A DNA stretch of 55,960 bases, taken from Limnobacter sp. GTDB taxonomy: Bacteria; Pseudomonadota; Gammaproteobacteria; Burkholderiales; Burkholderiaceae_E. The stretch is from the NCBI GenBank assembly GCA_012513825.1, contig JAAZBL010000295.1, positions 1-55,960 on the forward strand, in the 5' to 3' direction. The notes under the pieces were generated by a model that saw only the letters and a list, made by a program, of their open reading frames with translations, was not told the DNA's origin and made no database searches. Below are positions 44,408 through 53,778 of the stretch, piece by piece; position 1 is the first letter of the stretch, and each line of letters opens with the position of its first letter. The translations under genes and the position numbers were made by a program.

Positions 44408-45307
44408 ATGGGCGCGCTCGGCATGGGGATCGCGCCTTCGCACCTGCATTGCATACCGAACGGTGTCGATCCCGAATCGTTCAGGCCGGGACCGGACACG
44501 TCGGCGGGGAACGTGCGTTCCGGGGACGTGCCTTCCAGCAACGTGCCTTCCGAAAACGTGCCTTCCGGGGACATGCCGTCGGCGAGTCTGCGAACCCGGC
44601 TTGGCATCGGGGAAGGCCTGCCGCTCGTCGGTTTCGTCGGTCGCCTGTCGCCCGAGAAGGGGCCGGAGCTGTTCGTGCGATGCGCTCAGCGGGTGCTCGA
44701 AAGGCAGCCGCAGGCGCACTTCGTGGTGATCGGCGACGGCCCGCAGCGCGCGACGGTCGAAGCGCGCATCGACCGTCTCGGCCTGCGCGGACGTGTGCAT
44801 CTGGCGGGGATGCAGGCGTCGATGCCGACGCTGTACCCGCAGCTCGACCTGCTCGTCTGCAGTTCGCTGTCCGAGGCGATGCCGTTGGCCGTGATGGAGG
44901 CGATGGCCTGCAGCCTGCCGGTGGTGGCCACCGCGGTCGGCGGCGTGCCGGATCTGGTCGTCCAGGGCCTGACCGGCTCGCTGGTCGGGCACGGCGACGT
45001 GGACGGCCTCGCCAACGAGGTGGCCGCCTTGCTCGCCGATCCGGCGACGAGGCGCGAGATGGGCAGACAGGGTCGCCGGCGCATCCAGCAGCGATTCGCG
45101 CTCGACCACAGCGTCGGCGCGATTGGCGCGCTGCTCCAGCGGCTGGCGCAACGGGGAGAGGCGTCGGCCGCCTCAGCGGGAGTCCGGATACGTCCTTCCG
45201 CGGCGGAACCCGATGGAGCGATCGTGCAGCCGGTTCGCGTCGGACGGGCGAGGGGGAATGGCCGGTCGACTGGGGTCCGGCCCGCGACTGCGGAAGAGAA
45301 GCGTTGA
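44408..45307 (+). pseudogene. 5'-truncated GT4 glycosyltransferase (only the C-terminal GT-B domain is present)
   Basis: Begins at MGIAPSHLHCIPNGVDPESFRPG; LVGFVGRLSPEKGPELFVRCA, SLSEAMPLAVMEAMACSLPVVATAVGGVPDLV; the upstream in-frame sequence is not GT-like. Confidence 0.7.
44510..44584 (+). repeat. Five imperfect 15-bp tandem repeats coding (N/D)(V/M)(P/R)S(G/S/E/A)
   Basis: aacgtgcgttccggg gacgtgccttccagc aacgtgccttccgaa aacgtgccttccggg gacatgccgtcggcg. Confidence 0.95.
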
Positions 45308-45487
45308 AGAAGGCGATGTCCGAGGCCTGTTCTTAGCGAGCGGAGTTGCTGCCTGCGTTCGGCAGCGACGTCCGTGTGCTGGCTATTCGGTGCGGATCGT
45401 GGCAGGCTGCTTCGTATCGAATCCGTCATCCGCGACACAGGAGTCTGGCCGTCGGGCCTGTTCGCCGTGCAGACACAGTCTCGGCAG

Positions 45488-48304
45488 ATGTCCGGGCCGG
45501 CGGCGCCGGAGATGCGCTGGATCTTCGGGGATTTCGTCGTCTCCGAGACCCAGCGCCGGGTCGAACGGTCCGGGCAAGCGATACGGTTGGGACCGCGCAC
45601 CTTCGAGCTGCTGCTGCAACTGATCAGGCGTGCCGGCGAGTATGTCAGCAAGGACGAACTGCTTGCGTCGGTCTGGGCCGGTGTGGTCGTCGCGGACGGC
45701 AGCGTGCGCGTCCACATGTCGATGCTTCGTAAAGCGCTGGGCGAACCGGATGCACTGGACGAATGCAGGGAATGGATCTCCAACGTTCCGCTTCGGGGCT
45801 ATCGGTTCAACGGGCGAGTCCGGCGCGACGAGACAAGCTCATCGATCCCGGTAGGTGCACAGGAGCCTGCTCCGTCTTTCACGAAGCCGCCTCTTCAACT
45901 GTGCCCCCTTGTCGGCCGGGAGGCGGAGGTCTCGGCAGTATGCGAGGCGCTCGATTCGCATCGGATGGTCACGGTAATCGGCACCGGCGGCATCGGCAAG
46001 ACCAGCGTTGCGATTCGCGCTGCGGAGTGCTACCGGATCGAACACGGGATTTCGCCAGCCTTCGTCGATCTTTCGCCTCTCATTTCTTCGGAGCACGTGA
46101 AGGGAACGATCGCGCGCGCGCTCGGCGCGGCGGCCGACATGCCCGATCTCGTGCAAGCCGTCGCCCAGTCCCTTGCCGGCCGAGAGGTCCTGCTGCTCCT
46201 CGACAACTGCGAGCATGTGATCGACTCGCTCGTGGTGCCGATCACGCGCCTGCTCGGTGCTCTGCCCGGTGTGCGCGTGCTGGCAACCAGCCGCGAGCCG
46301 CTTCGAATGGCCGGCGAGCACGCCGTTCGCTTGCCGGCGCTTGCGACTCCCGAAGCGGATTGCACGACGCTGGCGCAGGCGCTTGCCTGGCCTGCGGTCC
46401 GCTTGCTGGTCGATCGGGCAGAGTCGACCGGCGCTTGCGCGTTCGGCGAATCCGATGCGCCACGCCTTGCCCGGATCGCGCGGCAACTCGACGGCATCCC
46501 GCTGGCCATCGAACTCGTCGCTGCTCGCTTGGGTGCGCAGTCGATCAACGACCTCGCACTCAGGTTGAACGATCACATGCGGCTGCATTCGGCGAGCAGA
46601 AGGAGCCTAGTCGATCGGCACCGGACCCTCGCAGCAGCCCTCGAGTGGAGCGTGAGCCGGCTCGACGATGACGAATTGCGGCTTTTCCGCCGGCTGTCGG
46701 TTTTCAGGGGCCGTTTCGATCTGGACTGCGCGCTAAGCGTCAACCTGGATCTCGACGCCGAGTCTGCCTGCGATGCGCTGATCTCGCTGGCGAACAAGTC
46801 GTTGGTTTCTTTCGACGGCAGCGATGCGGTCGCTCCTTATCGGCTGCTCGACACGACCCGGAGCTTTGCGGCCGGGATGCTGGCCCGCAGCGACGAACGC
46901 CCGATGATGCTGCGGCGCCATGCGAAGTTCATGCTCGATCTGATGAACGCGGCTACGGCCGAACTGCCGAAGCTGACAGAGCAGGCGTGGGCCGAACGGT
47001 ACGCACATCGCCTGGATGACGTGCGTTTCGCGCTGGAGGTCAGCCGGACGGGACCGGAAGCCGACGTGAAGACTGCCGCGTCGCTCGTCATTGCCTCCGG
47101 CCCCCTCTGGTTTCATGTGTCGCAGGTCGACGAGTATCGAGGCATCGTGGCCGACACGCTCGCTCTGGTCGAACAGCAGTCGGAACCGGATACGGAGAGC
47201 GCAACGTGGCTGAGTACGGCCTTGATCATTGCATTGCTTCATACCGGCGGGCCGAACGAGGAACTGGACGCAGCCTGTGACCGAGCCCTCGCCGGGGCGC
47301 TGGCGATCGCAAGCAAGCCACTCGAGTTGCGAGCCCGCTGGGGCAGGTGCACGCACGAGATGTTCCGTGGAAACTATGCGAATGCCTTGATGCATTCGGA
47401 CGCGCTGTTCGAGTTCGCGCAGTCATGGTCTGACGCCGAGGCCCTGGTGCTTGCCCGACGCGTCAGTGCGATGGCCAACCACTTCTACGGTGCGTTCGAG
47501 ACGTCGCGGCGCCATAGTGCGGCCGCGATCGCGTTGTCCGGGACCATGGGCCGGAAACCTCTCAACCTGGTGGGACCGGATCCGCTGGTCGCAACGCAGG
47601 CCTTGCTGTGCCGGACGCTGTGGCTGCAAGGGCAAACCGGGCAAGCGTTGCAGGTTGCCGGCGATGCGGTCGCGCGTGCGCTGTCGATCGAACATTCGGT
47701 TTCGCTCTGTGCCGCCCTGTACGGCGCGTGTCCCGTTGCTCTGTGGGCTGGCGAACGCGAACTTGCGCGCACTTGGATTCCGATGATGCGCGACGAAGCC
47801 CAGCGACGCGGCTTGCGCGGTTGGTTGCGCTACGCCGAATGGTTCCTGCTGGGTTTGCAGCTCGAACTTGCCGAGGACCGGGGGCTTTGCATTCGGGAAC
47901 AGGCCGGTCGCCTGGGCGCATACGACACCGTCGGCAAGGAGATGTTCGTCACCTTCTGCGCCGACTGGCTCGATGACGACTTGATTGCAAGGGTGGATCG
48001 TGGCGAGGGGCGATGGTGCGCAGCGGAGGTTCGTCGCGCCACCGGCTGGCGCGACGAACGGCGCGGAAGATTCGAGCAAGCCGAAGCTTCGTATCTGCAA
48101 GCGATCGAGACCGCCCGGCAGCAAGGCGCCATCGCATGGGAGCTACGCGCCGCGCTCAGCCTTGCAAGGCTGTGGGCAGCTCGCGGCCGGCCGCTTCAAG
48201 CCGCGCATCTGCTCGACGAAAGTTGCGCGCGCGTCGCCCCGGACAGTGGCAGTCGCATGCTGGTCGAGCTGCGCAGCTTGCGCGAGCGATGCGCCCGCCG
48301 TTGA
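45488..48304 (+). CDS. Winged-helix DNA-binding domain + NTPase + TPR-like transcriptional regulator (ORF open from 45374)
   Basis: OmpR/PhoB-like domain (RLGPRTFELLLQLIRRAGEYVSKDELLASVW...ISNVPLRGYRF); VTVIGTGGIGKTSVAIRAA Walker A; VLLLLDNCEHVID. Confidence 0.9.
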   Translation: MSGPAAPEMRWIFGDFVVSETQRRVERSGQAIRLGPRTFELLLQLIRRAGEYVSKDELLASVWAGVVVADGSVRVHMSMLRKALGEPDALDECREWISNVPLRGYRFNGRVRRDETSSSIPVGAQEPAPSFTKPPLQLCPLVGREAEVSAVCEALDSHRMVTVIGTGGIGKTSVAIRAAECYRIEHGISPAFVDLSPLISSEHVKGTIARALGAAADMPDLVQAVAQSLAGREVLLLLDNCEHVIDSLVVPITRLLGALPGVRVLATSREPLRMAGEHAVRLPALATPEADCTTLAQALAWPAVRLLVDRAESTGACAFGESDAPRLARIARQLDGIPLAIELVAARLGAQSINDLALRLNDHMRLHSASRRSLVDRHRTLAAALEWSVSRLDDDELRLFRRLSVFRGRFDLDCALSVNLDLDAESACDALISLANKSLVSFDGSDAVAPYRLLDTTRSFAAGMLARSDERPMMLRRHAKFMLDLMNAATAELPKLTEQAWAERYAHRLDDVRFALEVSRTGPEADVKTAASLVIASGPLWFHVSQVDEYRGIVADTLALVEQQSEPDTESATWLSTALIIALLHTGGPNEELDAACDRALAGALAIASKPLELRARWGRCTHEMFRGNYANALMHSDALFEFAQSWSDAEALVLARRVSAMANHFYGAFETSRRHSAAAIALSGTMGRKPLNLVGPDPLVATQALLCRTLWLQGQTGQALQVAGDAVARALSIEHSVSLCAALYGACPVALWAGERELARTWIPMMRDEAQRRGLRGWLRYAEWFLLGLQLELAEDRGLCIREQAGRLGAYDTVGKEMFVTFCADWLDDDLIARVDRGEGRWCAAEVRRATGWRDERRGRFEQAEASYLQAIETARQQGAIAWELRAALSLARLWAARGRPLQAAHLLDESCARVAPDSGSRMLVELRSLRERCARR

Positions 48305-48316
48305 ACGCAGACTGGT

Positions 48317-49144
48317 TCAGCTGCGCAGAAACGCCAGGAGATCTGCGTTCACCTGATCCTGGAGCGTCGTCGTGAGTCCGTGCGGCGCATCGGGATAGTA
48401 GATCGCCTTTGCGTCTCTTATGAGTCGAAAGGACTTTTTCGCGGAGATGTCGATCGGAACGATCTGGTCGTCACCGCCGTGCATCAGCAGGGTCGGCACG
48501 TCGAACTTCTTCAGGTCATCGGTGAAGTCGGTCTCGGAGAACGCCTGGATGCACTCGTAGGCGTTTTTCTGCCCACTTTGCATGCTCCACAGCCAGAACT
48601 GATCGAGAACCCCCGGCGACACCTTGGCGCCCGGACGATTGGCACCATAGAACGCGATCGCCAGCTCCTTGTAGAACTGTGCACGGTCGCTGGCGACGGC
48701 CGTGCGTGTCTCGTCGAACACCTCGATCGGCAAGCCGTCGGGATTCGTCGCCGACTTCACCATGAGCGGAGGCACGGCGCCGATCAGCACGACCTTGGCC
48801 ACCCGCTCGGTTCCGTATCGGCCGATGTAGCGGGCAACCTCGCCGCCGCCGGTGGAATGCCCGACCATCGCGATGTCCTTCAGATCGAGCGCATCGATCA
48901 GCGCGGCGAGGTCGTCGGCGTAACCATTCATGTCGTTGTTCGTCGATGGCTGGCTCGACCGGCCATGGCCGCGGCGATCGTGGGCAACGACTCGAAAACC
49001 GTTGCGTGCCAGGAAGTGCAACTGACCGTCCCAGGCGTCGGCGTTCAGGGGCCAGCCATGCGAGAACGTGACCACCGGGCCTTCGCCCCAGTCCTTGTAG
49101 TAGATCCGTGCGCCGTCACGGGTGGAGATCGTATTGCCGTTCAT
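48317..49144 (-). CDS. Alpha/beta hydrolase (non-heme chloroperoxidase-like)
   Basis: [49 protein letters not shown]. Confidence 0.92.
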   Translation of the reverse strand: MNGNTISTRDGARIYYKDWGEGPVVTFSHGWPLNADAWDGQLHFLARNGFRVVAHDRRGHGRSSQPSTNNDMNGYADDLAALIDALDLKDIAMVGHSTGGGEVARYIGRYGTERVAKVVLIGAVPPLMVKSATNPDGLPIEVFDETRTAVASDRAQFYKELAIAFYGANRPGAKVSPGVLDQFWLWSMQSGQKNAYECIQAFSETDFTDDLKKFDVPTLLMHGGDDQIVPIDISAKKSFRLIRDAKAIYYPDAPHGLTTTLQDQVNADLLAFLRS

Positions 49145-49295
49145 GGGGAGTCCTCCTTTGGGGTACAGGTGCCGGCAGGATGTACGGGGCGTACATGCTC
49201 CGGCGATGGCCGATCGTGCCGCCGCCGGAAGGGCGCCGGCAGTGATCGGGAGTCGAGATCGCGGGGTCTGGCTCGATGCGGGGGCGTGTCGAGCC

Positions 49296-50306
49296 TCATG
49301 CCGCCGCGGGCAGGTCGCGTCCGGATGGAAACGGAAAGCTCGTTGCCCGGATCCTGTCCGTCATGAAGTCGATGAACACGCGCATCCGCGACGGCATGTG
49401 ACGGCGGCTCGGATAGCAGATGTAGTGACCGCGGCCCTCGGGCGAGTATTCCTCCAGGTACGTCAGCAGCGCACCGCGCATGATCGATTCGCTGACGAGG
49501 TAGCCCGGCATCTGTGCGATGCCCTGACCGTCGAGGACGGCCTCCAGAACCAGATCGATGTCGTTGTAGGTGAGTGCGGCCCTCGGCATGAACTTGAAGG
49601 GCCGATCGTTTACCTTGAATTCCCACTCGAAGATGGGCCCCGATGAGAAGCGAAAGTTGATGCACTGGTGATCGACCAGGTCCTGCACCGTGGTGGGCGA
49701 GCCGCGGCGGCGCAGGTAGTCCGGCGACGCACAAACGAACATCTGCATCGGGAAGATCTGCTTCGCAATGATCTCGGTGTTTCCGATGCGACCGCTGCGA
49801 AACGCGATGTCGACCCGGTCCGATATGAAGTCCGTCGGCTTGTCGCTCAACAGCAGATCGATCGACACCTCCGGATAAGTCGACCGGAACTCGCCGATCA
49901 ACGGGGCGACGACTTTGCGCCCGAATCCGACCGCGGCGCTGATGCGCAAGGTTCCGCGAGGCGGCCCCTGCCGGAGATCTCGCATCTCCTGCACCGCCTC
50001 GACGATGCGGTCGACCCCCGCATGGCATCTGGCGTAGAACAGGTCCCCCTCATGCGTCAGCGTCGTGCTTCGGGTCGTCCGTCGGAAGAGCCGGACGTCC
50101 AGCTGGCCTTCGAGTCTCTGGACGCTGCGGCTCACCGCGGAGCGGCCGACACCCAGCCGTTCCGCGGCCCGCGCGAAGCTGCCCTCGGCGGCCACGGCAA
50201 TGAAGGCGACCACGCCCGCATAAGTGGTGGCGAAGCTCGAAGCCAGCGGGTCTGCTTGCGTGCCGAGGGCTGCGTCGGGATGCCGAGGAAACATCGAGGT
50301 ACTCAT
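49296..50306 (-). CDS. LysR-family transcriptional regulator
   Basis: [53 protein letters not shown]. Confidence 0.95.
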   Translation of the reverse strand: MSTSMFPRHPDAALGTQADPLASSFATTYAGVVAFIAVAAEGSFARAAERLGVGRSAVSRSVQRLEGQLDVRLFRRTTRSTTLTHEGDLFYARCHAGVDRIVEAVQEMRDLRQGPPRGTLRISAAVGFGRKVVAPLIGEFRSTYPEVSIDLLLSDKPTDFISDRVDIAFRSGRIGNTEIIAKQIFPMQMFVCASPDYLRRRGSPTTVQDLVDHQCINFRFSSGPIFEWEFKVNDRPFKFMPRAALTYNDIDLVLEAVLDGQGIAQMPGYLVSESIMRGALLTYLEEYSPEGRGHYICYPSRRHMPSRMRVFIDFMTDRIRATSFPFPSGRDLPAAA

Positions 50307-50439
50307 GGCTTGTGCATCGGTTCGGAAGTGGCGCCGCGTTGAAATTCGCTCGGCGTGAAGACACTTTGCGCGCCTGCAGGGGTGCAGGCCAGTTAATGCG
50401 TGTCAAACCGTGTTATCGGCGAGTCCGCGAAACGGAGTG

Positions 50440-50484
50440 CAAGAACAAGATCGCCCCGTAGGCGCCAGGCGCGTACGGGGCGAT
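50440..50484 (-). terminator. Candidate intrinsic terminator of the minus-strand cupin/NAD(P)H-binding operon
   Basis: atcgccccgta / tacggggcgat 11-bp perfect arms plus inner GCGC pairing; minus-strand downstream CTTGTTCTTGC. Confidence 0.55.
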
Positions 50485-50560
50485 GAACGATGACGACCGT
50501 GGGATGTCGGTAATGGCGCTATGGCGATCGGTATGTTGGAGACCCCCCGGGGATCTGTCG

Positions 50561-51316
50561 TCAGCGCGACATCTTCGAAAGGGTGAACCAGGCGTCGAAG
50601 CCCAACGTGCCGATGCGCGGGTTTTCGCCCGGCACCAGAGTGTCATCCTCGAGAACCGCTCCGAAGTACCGCGCCTGAAAATCCGGTACCACGCTGCGCA
50701 AATCCTGTGTCCAGTCGAGGAAGCGCTGGACGAGATCGGTCAGGCGCACGCGCTCGGGCCCCGCGATCTCGATTACACCGTTGGCAGGTTCTGCCACTGC
50801 GCAATCGGCCATCGCAGCGGCCACATCGTTGGCGGCAATCGGTTGGACGAAGGCCGGAGACAGTCGTACCGTGCGGCCCTCGGTAGCCGATTGCGCGATG
50901 CCGCCCAGGAATTCGAAGAATTGCGTGGACTGGACGATGGTGTAGGGAATGCCTGACTCGCGAATGAGCAATTCCTGCGCGATCTTTCCCCGAAAATAGC
51001 CGCTGTCCGCCAGCCGATCGGTGCCCACGACCGAAAGCGCAAGGTGATGCTTTACGCCCGCTGCCGCTTCGGCAGCGAGCAGGTTGCGCCCCGAGGTCCG
51101 AAAGAACTCGAGCACCGCCTTGTCCTCGAAAGACGGCGAATTGGCGACATCCACGACCACCTGTGCGCCCCGCAGCACCTCGTCCAGGCCTTCACCGGTC
51201 AGTGTGTCGACGCCCGAGGCGGGCGATGCGGCGATGACTTCATGTCCGCGAGCACGCAGCATGGCGACGAGCCTGCTGCCGATCAGGCCGGAGCCGCCGA
51301 TTACAACGATTTTCAT
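50561..51316 (-). CDS. NAD(P)H-binding (NmrA/atypical SDR) oxidoreductase
   Basis: MKIVVIGGSGLIGSRLVAMLRARGHEVIAASP; GAGGAG ribosome-binding site before ATG 51316. Confidence 0.9.
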   Translation of the reverse strand: MKIVVIGGSGLIGSRLVAMLRARGHEVIAASPASGVDTLTGEGLDEVLRGAQVVVDVANSPSFEDKAVLEFFRTSGRNLLAAEAAAGVKHHLALSVVGTDRLADSGYFRGKIAQELLIRESGIPYTIVQSTQFFEFLGGIAQSATEGRTVRLSPAFVQPIAANDVAAAMADCAVAEPANGVIEIAGPERVRLTDLVQRFLDWTQDLRSVVPDFQARYFGAVLEDDTLVPGENPRIGTLGFDAWFTLSKMSR

Positions 51317-51390
51317 GATCTTCTCCTCGAGAGAAACCCGTAACGGGCCGTGGGTTGCCAGCGAACTGGCGCCTGGCATGAAGCAGAGCT

Positions 51391-51837
51391 TCATGGCTTG
51401 TCGACCTCCGTGCCTCCCTGATTCAATGGAATGAGCGCGCCTGCTCCGGTGTTCTTGACCAGTACGGCCAGGAACCTTGCGCGTTCCGTCTTGCTGGCGT
51501 TGCGTCCGACCGTGTGGATGTCGTCGGGCCCTTCGTAGAAGGTGTCACCACGTCGCAGCGTCACGGCTTTGCCGCCGCGCACGCCCATCACGATTTCGCC
51601 TTCGAGGACGTAGATGAAACCGTGCGCATCGTGACGGTGTATCGGGTCGCCGCCGCCTGGCGGATACTCGACGGTGAGTACGAGTACTTCCTTCCCCGGA
51701 ATATCTGCGAGTGGTTTCGAGAGCCGCTCGCTCACGATCGGTTCGGGCAGGCCGTCTTGCGCACTGCCCTGCTGCGCAAGCAGCGCGCCGACAGTGAATA
51801 ACAGGCCCATTCCTATTCCGTGTGCAGTCCTGGCCAT
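51391..51837 (-). CDS. Secreted cupin-domain protein
   Basis: Signal peptide MARTAHGIGMGLLFTVGALLAQQGSAQ; PIHRHDAHGFIYVLEGEIVMGVRGG. Confidence 0.9.
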   Translation of the reverse strand: MARTAHGIGMGLLFTVGALLAQQGSAQDGLPEPIVSERLSKPLADIPGKEVLVLTVEYPPGGGDPIHRHDAHGFIYVLEGEIVMGVRGGKAVTLRRGDTFYEGPDDIHTVGRNASKTERARFLAVLVKNTGAGALIPLNQGGTEVDKP

Positions 51838-51848
51838 GTCTCTCTCCT

Positions 51849-51983
51849 TTAATTGTTCGGGAAACCGGACAGACGATACGGGCGGTATCGGCGAGCTTCG
51901 GTGCGGGTGCGGGCTGCGACAGGAATCGCAGCGGTGTCGTGATCGGCGCGTGGGCAGGCGCCGGGCATCTGATAGAGATTCAC
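51849..51983 (-). pseudogene. 44-aa ORF with a GST-like N-terminus (VNLYQMPGACPRA), probable gene relic
   Basis: GTG start with GGAGGA ribosome-binding site; similarity limited to the first ~10 residues. Confidence 0.4.
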
Positions 51984-52295
51984 GGTTGATTTCCTCCATG
52001 CTCGTGCGTGCCAGGAACCGGTTGCTTCGGCACCGATGTACCGACCCGCCGAGAAATCGTAGGAGTGCGCGCTGCGATTCGGTAGGTAGGCGGAACGACA
52101 CACGGTGTCGCCCGCGACGCACGAATTCCGCCGTGGTGCCGATGGTGCGCATCGGGAAACAGCGCGGTTCCTGGAAGCGATCTGGTCGGGCGCTCGTTTG
52201 CTTTCTACGATCCATCGGACACGCCGGACGAACCCGTCCATCGCGACGCGTTACCGGGCGTGTCGATTCGTCAATCACTCACGGAGCAAACGACC

Positions 52296-52775
52296 ATGAC
52301 CCAACGCCTCGATTACATGCAGCAATCTCCGGAACTCTTCCGCAAGTTCGTCGACTTCAGCGCGCTGGTGAAGGCCGGGTCGATCGAGGAGTCGATCTGC
52401 GATCTGGTTGCCATTCGGGCCTCTCAGATGAATGGCTGCGGATTCTGCCTGGATATGCACGTCAAGCAGGCGAAGATCGACGGAGAGCGCGAACTCCGTA
52501 TCCACCATCTGGCGGCCTGGCGCGAATCGACGCTATTCATTCCTCGCGAGCGTGCTGCGCTGGCCTGGACCGAGGTGCTGACCAGCCTTCCCGATCAAGG
52601 CGTGCCGGACGAGATCTACGAGCGTGTGCGGACGCAGCTTTCCGAGAAGGAACTATCCGATCTCACCTTCGCGGTGGTGACGATCAATGCCTGGAACCGG
52701 ATCAATGTCGGCTTCAAGACGGTTCCGGGGGCTTACGACAAGGCGTTCGGTCTCGACAAGGCAAGGCTGGAATGA
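52296..52775 (+). CDS. Carboxymuconolactone decarboxylase/AhpD-like protein (ORF open from GTG 52260)
   Basis: IRASQMNGCGFCLDMHVKQAK CxxC motif. Confidence 0.92.
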   Translation: MTQRLDYMQQSPELFRKFVDFSALVKAGSIEESICDLVAIRASQMNGCGFCLDMHVKQAKIDGERELRIHHLAAWRESTLFIPRERAALAWTEVLTSLPDQGVPDEIYERVRTQLSEKELSDLTFAVVTINAWNRINVGFKTVPGAYDKAFGLDKARLE

Positions 52776-52831
52776 CTGAAGCCAGCGACATCGAGGCCCG
52801 GTTCAAGGGTCGACATCGGCAGGGAGAATGT

Positions 52832-53581
52832 GTGAACAAGCTATCGGGGAAAATCGCCATCGTCACTGGCGGCAACAGCGGCATCGGGTTCGCCGCCGCG
52901 AAGGCCTTTGCGAACGAAGGTGCCCAGGTCGTGATCGTCGGCAGGCGGCCGGAGGCCGTCGATGCGGCTGTCGCCGAGCTGGGGCGGGGGGCCGCCGGTT
53001 TTGTGGGAGACGTGAGTGACTTGTCCACGCACGACCGTCTGGCGGCCGATGTCGCAGCGCGATTCGGTGCGATCGACATCTACCTGGCCAACGCGGGGGT
53101 CTGCAACATCGAGCCCTCGTTCGATGTCGACGCCGAAAGCTATGACGCTCAGTTCGCCACGAACACGCGGGCGGTCTTCTTCGGCGTGAGCAGGATATCG
53201 CCGCTGGTGCGTGAAGGAGGTTCGATCATCCTCACGGGATCGATCGCGAGCGCGAAGGTGCTCGAAGGCCATGCGGTCTATGCCGGGACCAAGGCGGCTA
53301 TCGGCGCATTCGCCCGGAGCTGGGCGCTGGAGTTGAAGAACAGGCGCATCAGGGTGAATGTGATCAGCCCCGGACCGGTCGATACGCCGATCCTGGCCAA
53401 GCTTGGCAGCCGGATCGCGGAAAAGGCGAGTTTCGCGAAAGACGTGGCAGCGGCGATCCCGCTTGGGCGCCTCGGATTGCCCGATGAGCTTGCACGCGCG
53501 GCCTTGTTCCTGGCTTCCGATGACAGCAGTTTCATCACCGGCATCGACATGCATGTGGATGGAGGGATCGCGTTGACGTAG
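52832..53581 (+). CDS. SDR-family oxidoreductase
   Basis: GTG 52832; GKIAIVTGGNSGIGFAAAKAFANEGAQVVIVGR, YAGTKAAIGAFARSWA, VISPGPVDTP. Confidence 0.93.
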   Translation: MNKLSGKIAIVTGGNSGIGFAAAKAFANEGAQVVIVGRRPEAVDAAVAELGRGAAGFVGDVSDLSTHDRLAADVAARFGAIDIYLANAGVCNIEPSFDVDAESYDAQFATNTRAVFFGVSRISPLVREGGSIILTGSIASAKVLEGHAVYAGTKAAIGAFARSWALELKNRRIRVNVISPGPVDTPILAKLGSRIAEKASFAKDVAAAIPLGRLGLPDELARAALFLASDDSSFITGIDMHVDGGIALT

Positions 53582-53704
53582 ACGCTTCGGTACTTCGGGT
53601 GCGTTTCCCGATGCGAACTTGATGCGCGTCATACGGAATCGGTTTTCGCATTGAATCGCCGCTGTTGCATTGATAGCGTCAAAACGAGCGATGCGCAGCG
53701 ATCC

Positions 53705-53729
53705 GGCCTCGCGCTTCGGCGCCGAGGCC
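53705..53729 (+). terminator. Candidate terminator hairpin with TTCG loop
   Basis: ggcctcgcgc-ttcg-gcgccgaggcc with one bulge, then atgagttctttactttttc. Confidence 0.4.
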
Positions 53730-53778
53730 ATGAGTTCTTTACTTTTTCACTGATGTGCAAGGATGGGAGGGATTCGCG

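Noticed and set aside
44510-44584. Tandem 15-bp repeats as a CRISPR array
   Set aside because: No unique spacers; contiguous in-frame coding minisatellite
44401-45336. Amidohydrolase reading on to 45336 as a real long fusion protein
   Set aside because: The extension is out of frame with the GT4 domain and has repetitive Arg/Ala-rich composition; it is better explained as run-on after loss of the stop
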